Positions 10,108 through 16,686 of a DNA stretch of 34,610 nucleotides are shown here, in pieces. Position 1 is the stretch's first letter. Every line of letters starts with the position of its first letter. This DNA is from an uncultured Bacteroidota bacterium (GTDB lineage: Bacteria > Bacteroidota > Bacteroidia > Chitinophagales > Chitinophagaceae), in the NCBI GenBank assembly GCA_903912405.1, contig CAIWHF010000235.1:1-34610 (forward strand), read 5' to 3'. The notes under the pieces are model-generated. The model was not told the DNA's origin. It saw nothing but the letters and a program-made list of their open reading frames with translations, and searched no databases. The position numbers were made by a program, and so were the translations under genes.

Positions 10108-11424
10108 ATGCGCTTATTCATTCTCTTATTGTTCATTTTTTCAATTACCCACTCCGTAGCTCAAGTGCAACCTGCTGGCATGCCTACAAGGGCAGAGTTA
10201 GAAAAGCGTAAACAGCAATTGATGGATGAAATTGAATCCTATAAAAGAGAATTAGCGAATACCAACAAGGATAAAAATGCCACTTTAGCGCAACTTCGCA
10301 TTTTGCAAGAAAAATTAAACAGTAGAAAAAAACTAATTGGAAATATTAATCAAGAATTGGGAAGCATTACCAATTCAATAGCCACTTCATCCCATGAGGT
10401 AAGCAGCCTACAGCAACAATTGAATATTCAAAAAGCACGCTACGCTCAATCTGTGCGCTATGCGTATGCCAATAGAAGTTCGTATAACATGATGGCATTT
10501 ATATTTTCATCAAGCGATTTTAACGATGCCATCAGACGATTAAAATACTTGAAAAAATATAGAGATTACAGAGAACAACAAGCGGTGCTCATTCGAAAAA
10601 CGCAAATTAAACTCCACGAAAAAATTGATGATCTCAATGTCATTAAATCAGAAAAGGATAAATTACTGATGGCTGAAGTGCAACAAAAAAGAGAATTAGA
10701 GGCAGAAACCAATGAAACCAATAAAGTAGTTAAGGATCTAAAAGGAAGAGAAAAGGAATTGACTGCTCAAATAGAAAAAAAGCAAAGACAAACAAGACAA
10801 TTAAATACGGCAATTAGTAATATTATTCAAAGAGAGATTGAAATAGCTAGAAAAAAGGCAGAAGAAGAACAAAGAAAATTAGCGGCTAAGAGCACTGCAG
10901 CAAGCAAACCCAATACAGGAGGCTCGACTACTGTAGAACCATATAAACCAAAACCCGTTTCAACTTCTTACATTTCAAACCTTACGCCTTCAGAAGCCGC
11001 TTTGTCAGATAATTTTGAAGCTAATCGAGGCAGATTACCATGGCCAGTTGAAAAAGGCTTTATATCAGAGTTCTTTGGTACGCACAAACACCCCATTGCC
11101 GAGAAAGTATTGGTAGAAAATTTTGGAGTCGATATCAAAACAAATTCAAATGCTCCTGCCCGTGCTGTTTTTGATGGCGTAGTATCGAGTGTCTTTTCGG
11201 CGGGTATGGGTCAGACGGTTATGATTAACCATGGTAAATTTTTTACGGTATATTCTAAATTGGGTGCCGTATCGGTAAAAGCAGGAGATCGCGTAAAAAC
11301 AAAACAACACATTGGTGTAGTCGGTAATATAGACGGGGAAACCACCATTAATTTCCAAATTTGGAAAGTGGGCGCAAATAATAAAAGTGCTAGAGTAAAT
11401 CCAGAAGACTGGATTGCACGTTAA
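10108..11424 (+). CDS. EnvC-like murein hydrolase activator (degenerate M23/LytM)
   Basis: Secreted protein with signal peptide MRLFILLLFIFSITHSVAQ (cleavage near Ala18), a long coiled coil from about residue 25 to 250 rich in Lys, Glu and Gln, a Ser/Thr/Pro linker, and a C-terminal LytM (M23) domain from about 305. This is the EnvC architecture. The zinc ligands of active M23 enzymes are replaced: the HxxxD position reads ENFGVDIK, the YAHL position reads YSKL and the HFE position reads NFQIW. It should therefore not hydrolyse peptidoglycan itself but activate an N-acetylmuramoyl-L-alanine amidase during division, as EnvC does in Escherichia coli. No amidase gene is nearby. FtsEX dependence is possible but not shown here. 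Confidence 0.88.
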   Translation: MRLFILLLFIFSITHSVAQVQPAGMPTRAELEKRKQQLMDEIESYKRELANTNKDKNATLAQLRILQEKLNSRKKLIGNINQELGSITNSIATSSHEVSSLQQQLNIQKARYAQSVRYAYANRSSYNMMAFIFSSSDFNDAIRRLKYLKKYRDYREQQAVLIRKTQIKLHEKIDDLNVIKSEKDKLLMAEVQQKRELEAETNETNKVVKDLKGREKELTAQIEKKQRQTRQLNTAISNIIQREIEIARKKAEEEQRKLAAKSTAASKPNTGGSTTVEPYKPKPVSTSYISNLTPSEAALSDNFEANRGRLPWPVEKGFISEFFGTHKHPIAEKVLVENFGVDIKTNSNAPARAVFDGVVSSVFSAGMGQTVMINHGKFFTVYSKLGAVSVKAGDRVKTKQHIGVVGNIDGETTINFQIWKVGANNKSARVNPEDWIAR

Positions 11425-11462
11425 TATTAAAATAGATTAATATTTTATAGTATTTACAGTCT

Positions 11463-11470
11463 TACTTTTG
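11463..11470 (+). promoter_or_regulatory. Bacteroidota -7 box (TACTTTTG) for the YceI gene
   Basis: An exact TAnnTTTG match 20 bases before the ATG at 11491 and 38 bases after the stop of the EnvC-like gene. The -33 region is poor. It suggests that the YceI gene has its own promoter. Confidence 0.5.
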
Positions 11471-11490
11471 CTATTCAAAATTATAAAAAC

Positions 11491-12168
11491 ATGAAAAAAA
11501 TTATTTTAGCTTTCGCTGCAGCAAGCACATTCTTCGCAGCTTGTAACTCCTCTTCAGATGCTGATAAAGTTTCAGCAACAGATGCTCAAGAAGTAACCAC
11601 TTCTGGCGACACTTTAAATGCAAACATTGCAGAATCAAACGTAGAATGGTTGGCAAGTAAAGGTTTGGGCAAACTTGAAATTGGCAAAACGCAACACCAC
11701 GGTACCTTTAAATTACAAGCTGGCTATTTATTAGTTGATTCTAGCAATGCTATAACTGGTGGTAATTTTATTATTGATATCAAATCTTTGAAATCAGATG
11801 ATATGACGGACACTGGCTATGCACACAAATTAGAAGGCCACTTACTAAGCCCTGATTTTTTCAATGCAGATACCTTTGCAACAGCTACATTAGAAATTAC
11901 GGCTGTTTCCAACACGGTGGATACGGTAGGTCTTTTAATGAAAGATGCTACACACACTATTACGGGTAACTTAACTTTAAAAAATGTTACTAAAAGCATT
12001 TCTTTCCCAGCAAAAGTAAGTCAAACTAATGGCGTAATTACTGCAGATGCTAACTTTACATTCGACAGAACACAATGGAATTTATCTTATGGTAACGATA
12101 AAAGCTTTAAAGACAAGTTTATTCATCCAGATGTGACTTTAAAAATACATACTGTTTGTTCAAAATAA
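11491..12168 (+). CDS. YceI family lipoprotein
   Basis: YceI proteins are lipocalin-like barrels that bind long isoprenoid or amphiphilic ligands in the cell envelope. Here MKKIILAFAAASTFFAAC is a lipoprotein signal with the lipidated cysteine at residue 18, followed by a Ser/Asp/Thr-rich linker. The YceI domain runs from about 45 to the end, with SNVEWLASKGLGK, HHGTFKLQAGYL, GGNFIIDIKSL, HTITGNLTLKNVTKSISFPAKV and a final HPDVTLKIHTVCSK. The 225-residue length suits a YceI domain with a lipid anchor. The gene has its own -7 box and a strong terminator right after it, so it is probably monocistronic. The ligand is unknown. Confidence 0.92.
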   Translation: MKKIILAFAAASTFFAACNSSSDADKVSATDAQEVTTSGDTLNANIAESNVEWLASKGLGKLEIGKTQHHGTFKLQAGYLLVDSSNAITGGNFIIDIKSLKSDDMTDTGYAHKLEGHLLSPDFFNADTFATATLEITAVSNTVDTVGLLMKDATHTITGNLTLKNVTKSISFPAKVSQTNGVITADANFTFDRTQWNLSYGNDKSFKDKFIHPDVTLKIHTVCSK

Positions 12169-12185
12169 AGAACCTATAAAATGCT

Positions 12186-12217
12186 AAAAGGTGCGAATTA
12201 ATTCGCACCTTTTTTTT
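12186..12217 (+). terminator. Intrinsic terminator after the YceI gene
   Basis: A perfect 28-base palindrome (AAAAGGTGCGAATT / AATTCGCACCTTTT) runs into eight T residues, 18 bases past the YceI stop codon. The GC part (GGTGCG / CGCACC) gives a solid stem. It ends 11 bases before the pnuC start, so pnuC must start transcription within the hairpin or depend on read-through. Confidence 0.88.
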
Positions 12218-12228
12218 ACCTTGTTAGT

Positions 12229-12849
12229 ATGTTAGTGCATTTTATTAGTAGCTTTTACAATCAACTTATACATACCCAAGCATTAGAATTTATTGCAGTT
12301 TTAACGGGTATTGTTTCCGTGCTGTATTCTCGCAAAGCGCATGTATATACCTATCCCATTGGATTAATAAGCACCTTGATTTATATTGTTATTTGCCTTC
12401 AAGGATCGCTATTTGGAGAAAGTGTAGTAAATCTATTCTATTCTATAATGGGTTGTTATGGTTGGTATCATTGGGAAAATAAGTCTAAAAATAACGATTC
12501 CCTACCCATAAGCTATTCCACTAAAAAACAACAGATTCAGCAATTGCTATTCTTTAGTAGCTTCTTCGTATTGTTCATTTGTTCGCTGATGATGCTTAAA
12601 AAATATTTTTCTCCAGATATCATTCCTTTTGCAGACGCTCTAGCAAGTGCGGCTGCCTTTACGGGCATGTATCTAATGACGCAAAAAAAAGTAGAAAGTT
12701 GGTATTGGTGGTTGCTCACTAATTCAGTCTGCATACCCTTGTATTACGTGAAAGGCTATGCTTTTACGAGCGTTCAATATAGTGTGTTTACTGTTTTAAC
12801 CTTTTATGGGCTGAAAAGTTGGAAACAAAAAGCAGGAGCAAACTATTAA
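12229..12849 (+). CDS. pnuC: PnuC family nicotinamide riboside (vitamin) transporter
   Basis: Membrane facilitator of the PnuC family, which brings in nicotinamide riboside or, in the PnuT branch, thiamine. The sequence has about seven hydrophobic helices. Recognisable blocks are [42 protein letters not shown], and [47 protein letters not shown]. The 206-residue length is typical. I see no TPP riboswitch, TonB receptor or thiamine gene next to it, which mildly favours the nicotinamide riboside role, but specificity cannot be settled by eye. Its start is 11 bases after a strong terminator hairpin, and its TAA shares the tetramer TTAA with the stop of convergent obgE. Confidence 0.88.
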   Translation: MLVHFISSFYNQLIHTQALEFIAVLTGIVSVLYSRKAHVYTYPIGLISTLIYIVICLQGSLFGESVVNLFYSIMGCYGWYHWENKSKNNDSLPISYSTKKQQIQQLLFFSSFFVLFICSLMMLKKYFSPDIIPFADALASAAAFTGMYLMTQKKVESWYWWLLTNSVCIPLYYVKGYAFTSVQYSVFTVLTFYGLKSWKQKAGANY

Positions 12850-13835
12850 GTTAGCATATTCCATAAAGCATCTTTCAATGCTACAATGCCTTGATTAGCC
12901 GCTGATGATATAAATAAATGAGGCACTGCCTTTGGAAGTGTTTTTGCTATTTCACTTTTCAATTCATCATCAAGCATATCTGATTTACTAATAGCTATCA
13001 ACATATTTTTATCCATCAGTTCAGGATTAAATTGTTGTAACTCACTAATAAGTATTTCAAATTCTTTAGCGTGATCTTGACTATCTGCTGGAATTAAAAA
13101 AAGCAATACCGAATTACGCTCGATATGTCTTAAAAAACGATGTCCTAAACCTTTACCTTCTGCCGCGCCTTCTATGATACCTGGTAGATCTGCAACACAA
13201 AATGATGCATCGTCCCTGTAAGGCACCATACCTAATTGCGGTGTTAAGGTAGTAAACGCATAATTAGCAATTTTGGGTTTTGCTGCGCTGATAACGGATA
13301 AGAGCGTTGATTTTCCGGCATTTGGGAAACCTACTAAACCAACATCCGCTAATATTTTAAGTTCTAAATATTTCCAGCCTTCTGTTCCTAATTCGCCTGG
13401 TTGTGCATATTCAGGTGCCTGGTTGGTGGAGGTAGCAAAGTTGTAATTGCCTAATCCGCCACGACCGCCTTTACACCAAATTATTTCTTGACCTTCTTCT
13501 AAAATTTCTGCTTCTACTTCACCCGTTTCCTCATCTCTTGCAATGGTACCTAGAGGAACTTCAATAATAATATCTTCTCCATCATGACCAGTGCATTTAT
13601 TTTTGTCTCCATTACGGCCATCTTTAGCAATAATATTCTTATGATAACGTAAATGTAAAAGCGTCCACAATTGTCTATTACCTCTTAAGATAATATGCCC
13701 ACCTCTGCCGCCATCTCCGCCATCTGGACCAGCTTGTGCATTAAATTTTGTACGGGCCATGTGAGCACTTCCTGCGCCCCCTTTCCCCGAATGACAAAAT
13801 ACACGTATATAATCTACAAAGTTTGCTTTTTCCAC
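12846..13835 (-). CDS. obgE: GTPase ObgE/CgtA
   Basis: Ribosome-associated GTPase acting in late large-subunit assembly and stress response. The glycine-rich Obg domain spans residues about 4-160 ([29 protein letters not shown]). The GTPase domain follows, with P-loop GFPNAGKST at 169-177, switch region [17 protein letters not shown] and a SKSD motif in place of the more common NKxD. There is no C-terminal OCT domain, as is usual outside Firmicutes. The start is GTG at 13835. It overlaps the adk stop by one base (TAGTG), and the resulting N-terminus [20 protein letters not shown] fits relatives, so translation is probably coupled to adk. Confidence 0.96.
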   Translation of the reverse strand: MEKANFVDYIRVFCHSGKGGAGSAHMARTKFNAQAGPDGGDGGRGGHIILRGNRQLWTLLHLRYHKNIIAKDGRNGDKNKCTGHDGEDIIIEVPLGTIARDEETGEVEAEILEEGQEIIWCKGGRGGLGNYNFATSTNQAPEYAQPGELGTEGWKYLELKILADVGLVGFPNAGKSTLLSVISAAKPKIANYAFTTLTPQLGMVPYRDDASFCVADLPGIIEGAAEGKGLGHRFLRHIERNSVLLFLIPADSQDHAKEFEILISELQQFNPELMDKNMLIAISKSDMLDDELKSEIAKTLPKAVPHLFISSAANQGIVALKDALWNMLT

Positions 13836-14416
13836 TAGGCTGGTAAGAGATATTGCTCTATTTCTTTTTTAATTAATTCAAAGGTAGCCTCAATAGTTCC
13901 ATTACCTACAAGACGCACTAATTTTCCTAAGCTATCATAATAACTAGCTACTGGCGCTGTTTTTTCATAATACTCACGGATACGCTTACTAATTACTTCT
14001 TCATTATCGTCGCTTCTACCAGAGGTAATACCACGCTCTACTAATCTTCTCACCAATTCATCTTCAGGTACTTCTAAAGAAAGTACTAATTGAATAGGCG
14101 CTGTTTTAAAATCTAATAATTTATCCAGTGCCTCTGCTTGTGCTTTCGTACGCGGGAAACCATCAAATATAAATCCACGGGTATTAGGTGTTTCATCAAT
14201 TTTAGAACTGATCATTCCAATTACTACCTCGTCTGGCACCAATAAACCTTGGTCCATATATTTTTTTGCTTCAAGACCTAAGGTCGTTTCATTACTTACT
14301 TCATGTCGCAATAAATCGCCCGTAGAAATATGTTGTAATTGATAACGCTCAATGATGTTGCTTGACTGTGTACCTTTACCACAACCTGGAGGGCCAAATA
14401 AAATAAAATTAAACAT
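13835..14416 (-). CDS. adk: Adenylate kinase
   Basis: Interconverts ATP plus AMP with two ADP in the cytoplasm. P-loop [10 protein letters not shown] lies at residues 8-17, the AMP-binding part is [14 protein letters not shown], then [14 protein letters not shown], and a short lid [17 protein letters not shown] without zinc cysteines. At 193 residues it is the short-lid form common in Bacteroidota. It heads an adk-obgE pair with overlapping stop and start codons. A TACTTTTG -7 box lies 19 bases before its ATG. Confidence 0.97.
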   Translation of the reverse strand: MFNFILFGPPGCGKGTQSSNIIERYQLQHISTGDLLRHEVSNETTLGLEAKKYMDQGLLVPDEVVIGMISSKIDETPNTRGFIFDGFPRTKAQAEALDKLLDFKTAPIQLVLSLEVPEDELVRRLVERGITSGRSDDNEEVISKRIREYYEKTAPVASYYDSLGKLVRLVGNGTIEATFELIKKEIEQYLLPA

Positions 14417-14435
14417 AGTGCTTAGTTATTACTTA

Positions 14436-14443
14436 CAAAAGTA
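14436..14443 (-). promoter_or_regulatory. Bacteroidota -7 box (TACTTTTG) for adk-obgE
   Basis: An exact TAnnTTTG match on the minus strand, 19 bases before the adk ATG. No clear -33 TTTG is found at the usual spacing. Confidence 0.5.
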
Positions 14444-14635
14444 CAAAATTAATAGCGCTCTTGAGTGAGAAATTATTTTAAAATAATGTACTTATAAAAT
14501 TAAATTGGCATCAAAAAGTGAAAATCAATTTTTAGAAAAATAATTGCTCCTGCAATTTAATTTACAATTTACTTTTTTTTATGCTCTATACGATCTTCTG
14601 AAAGCATTGAATTTAGAGCGTTTGGGGAAATAAAA

Positions 14636-14671
14636 AAAAGTCCGACCAGTTGCGTTGGGTGTCGGACTTTT
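14636..14671 (-). terminator. Intrinsic terminator downstream of the BatB-BatC gene
   Basis: An 11-bp stem (AAAAGTCCGAC / GTCGGACTTTT) with a 14-base loop. Read on the minus strand the stem runs into eight T residues, whereas the plus strand has only four. It therefore best ends minus-strand transcripts coming from the BatB-BatC gene, about 130 bases after its stop. Confidence 0.8.
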
Positions 14672-14756
14672 ATGAGGATGGGTTAGTAAGTACAATCCTT
14701 ACACAATATTAGAAAAAAAATCACTAAAAAAAATATTTTTTATAGTTTTTTTTAAA

Positions 14757-14776
14757 TGTTGAAAACTTGTTGACAA
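14757..14776. other. Pair of DnaA-box-like 9-mers beside an AT-rich tract
   Basis: TGTTGAAAA (14757-14765) and TGTTGACAA (14768-14776) each match the DnaA box TGTGGATAA at seven of nine positions, with the mismatches at the same two positions. They are direct repeats spaced 11 bases apart, one helical turn, and sit against the AT-rich tract 14701-14757. This resembles part of a replication origin or a DnaA-regulated site. No dnaA or dnaN gene is nearby, so the call is tentative. Confidence 0.25.
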
Positions 14777-14803
14777 CCGAAAGTGATGTCCAATTAATTT
14801 ATT

Positions 14804-16516
14804 TTACCAATCTTTTTCTTTTTTAATTGGTTGCGCACGCTCTTGTCTTTTTTTATCCTGCAGCTTTTTTTCTTCTTGCATTAACGCCTGCAACAATTGT
14901 TCTGCTTGCTGCTTAGATAACTTACTAGGCTGTTGTCCTGAATTATTTTTTTCTTCCTGTTTCTTTTGATCCTTATTTTGCTCTTGCTTGTTTTGCTGGT
15001 CCTGTTGCTGTTTCTGTTCTTTATTTTTATCCTTATTATCCTTGTTTTGTTGATTATCTTTTTTGTTGTCCTTATTTTTTTTCTTGTTGTTATCGTCTTT
15101 CTTTTTCATAGCTAAAGCATACGATAAATTGTATTTGGCATCTTGATCATCTGCATGCAGTTTCAGTGCATTTTTGTAATACGCAATAGCCTCTTCCCAT
15201 TTTTTTTCATCCATATACGTATTGCCAATATTGTATTGAGCACCACTTTTTGCCTGTTTATCAGCACTCCACTTAGAAGCTTGGTCAAATTCTTTTCTTG
15301 CCGCTTCGTTATTTTTTTGACTATATAAACTATTGCCATTATTAAAATGAGCAGTACTATTTTTATTGTTTATTTGCAATGCTTTTTGGTAGCATTGCGT
15401 TGCATCCTTGTACTTTTTTTCTTTATAAAGAGCATTTGCTTGTTTAAGCATTTTATTTTCTTGTGCATACAAGGAAGGATTACATGCCCATAAAGTAAAT
15501 ATTAATAGCGTTAGGGTTTTGGAAGTTTGTTTGGAAGCTATCTTTAAAAACATAGCCCCTATTAATAAAACCAAAGCAATTGCTAATGGTATTTGAAAAA
15601 AATTGGTATAATCGGCATACCAAACACTTTCAAATTCTGTAGTAGTCATTTGATCTATTTTGAGGGTGATCGTTTTCACGGCTTCCTCCATATTGTCAAT
15701 AGCACTATAAGTACCATTAGTTTGTTGTGCAATAGCTACTAACGCTGCTTTATTTAATTTTGAAAGCACTTCATTGCCTTGAGCATCTATTTTATTTGCT
15801 TGTGTATTGGGGTCAAAAATAGGCGCTCCTTTTTCTGATCCTACGCCAATAGTTTGAATACTAATGCCCGCCTCTTTAGCTGCCTCAATGGCACTTGTAA
15901 ATTTTTCATCGTGATCTTCTCCATCAGATATAAGAACTATTGTTTTACTATTTCGATTTTTTCCGCTAAGTGATGTGCAGGCCAAATTTATAGCCGCCCC
16001 TACTTCTGTACCCTGTGTAGGGACCATATCTGGACTAACCGCTTGCAGCATCATTTTTAATGCAGCATGATCGGTCGTTATAGGCACTTGCAGATACGCA
16101 TTACCTGCAAATACAATTAAACCTACCCGGTCATTTTCTACTTTATCTAATAACTTATTTATAAATAATTTTGCCCTGGTAAGTCGGTCGGGTTGCAAAT
16201 CTTTAGCCCACATACTTTTACTTACATCCAATGCAATCATAATATCCACTCCTTTTCTTTTGGCCGTAGCTTCGCCACTTCCTTTTTGCCAATTGGCCAA
16301 TGCCACTATTAAAAAAAATAAAGCAGCAATTAATAATAACATTTTTAGAGTAAATCGATTAGGGATATACGTAATCAATTGTTGTAGTACTAAATTTCTA
16401 TTACCCAATTTATTTATACTATTGCGCTGCCATTTTAAGAATACATATAAGCTAAGCAATAAGATAGGTATACTCACCAGGAGCCAAAGGTATACTACAT
16501 GTTCAAATCGGTACAT
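14804..16516 (-). CDS. Fused BatB-BatC aerotolerance-type protein (VWA + TPR)
   Basis: The first part is a BatA/BatB-type membrane VWA protein: helices at about 8-28 and 58-76, then a VWA domain (about 88-285) with an intact metal site (DVSKSM at 97-102, Thr170, SDGEDHD with Asp198), then a helix at 308-326. A second hydrophobic run at about 334-351 (LTLLIFTLWACNPSLYAQ) looks like the signal peptide of a separate BatC protein. It is followed by three TPR repeats (355-470) and a Lys/Asn/Gln/Asp-rich tail. Bat genes normally occur as separate batA, batB, batC and batD next to a MoxR ATPase; none of these is adjacent here. The function of Bat proteins (oxygen stress, envelope integrity) is poorly fixed. 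Confidence 0.85.
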   Translation of the reverse strand: MYRFEHVVYLWLLVSIPILLLSLYVFLKWQRNSINKLGNRNLVLQQLITYIPNRFTLKMLLLIAALFFLIVALANWQKGSGEATAKRKGVDIMIALDVSKSMWAKDLQPDRLTRAKLFINKLLDKVENDRVGLIVFAGNAYLQVPITTDHAALKMMLQAVSPDMVPTQGTEVGAAINLACTSLSGKNRNSKTIVLISDGEDHDEKFTSAIEAAKEAGISIQTIGVGSEKGAPIFDPNTQANKIDAQGNEVLSKLNKAALVAIAQQTNGTYSAIDNMEEAVKTITLKIDQMTTTEFESVWYADYTNFFQIPLAIALVLLIGAMFLKIASKQTSKTLTLLIFTLWACNPSLYAQENKMLKQANALYKEKKYKDATQCYQKALQINNKNSTAHFNNGNSLYSQKNNEAARKEFDQASKWSADKQAKSGAQYNIGNTYMDEKKWEEAIAYYKNALKLHADDQDAKYNLSYALAMKKKDDNNKKKNKDNKKDNQQNKDNKDKNKEQKQQQDQQNKQEQNKDQKKQEEKNNSGQQPSKLSKQQAEQLLQALMQEEKKLQDKKRQERAQPIKKEKDW

Positions 16517-16539
16517 ATGCTACTTTAATAATTTGAAAA

Positions 16540-16547
16540 CAAATTTA
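16540..16547 (-). promoter_or_regulatory. Bacteroidota -7 box (TAAATTTG) for the BatB-BatC gene
   Basis: An exact TAnnTTTG match on the minus strand, 23 bases before the ATG at 16516. A TTG at 16573-16571 lies 23 bases further upstream, at the outer limit of the known spacing. Confidence 0.45.
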
Positions 16548-16673
16548 ATAAAGCAAAAGATAGCGTTTATCAATCAAAGACTACTAAAATATAAATTTTA
16601 ACACCCCTTTTACGAATGACCGATGTTGATAATTAAAAGCCGGCATTTGTTTTTTTTGCCCAGTAGTATCATG

Positions 16674-16681
16674 TAGATTTG
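16674..16681 (+). promoter_or_regulatory. Bacteroidota -7 box (TAGATTTG) touching the helicase start
   Basis: An exact TAnnTTTG match that ends only 5 bases before the helicase ATG at 16687. TTTG copies upstream sit 15 and 24 bases away, just outside the usual 17-23 spacing. If used, this promoter would give an almost leaderless mRNA. Confidence 0.45.
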
Positions 16682-16686
16682 TAACT

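Larger units (their letters stand above)
14417..14803. other. 387-base gap between adk and the BatB-BatC gene
   Basis: This is the longest gene-free stretch in the window. I found no open frame of useful length on either strand and no tRNA. From left to right it holds the adk -7 box, an AT-rich stretch of no recognised function (14444-14630), a strong hairpin (14636-14671) that fits a terminator for the minus-strand BatB-BatC gene, a very AT-rich tract (14701-14757, about 6 G or C in 57 bases), and two DnaA-box-like 9-mers (TGTTGAAAA and TGTTGACAA) whose starts are 11 bases apart at 14757-14776. Confidence 0.7.

Noticed and set aside
12229-12849. PnuT (thiamine) transporter with a TPP riboswitch
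   Set aside because: No TPP riboswitch-like sequence or thiamine gene is present upstream; the short gap holds only the YceI terminator.
14804-15130. Repetitive Lys/Asn/Gln/Asp codons, as a possible DNA repeat array
   Set aside because: This is the low-complexity tail of the BatB-BatC protein, with irregular units; there is no CRISPR-like or tandem DNA repeat.
16260-16601. 113-codon plus-strand frame across the BatB-BatC start
   Set aside because: It is mostly antisense to the first membrane helices of the VWA protein and its translation has no protein-like pattern.
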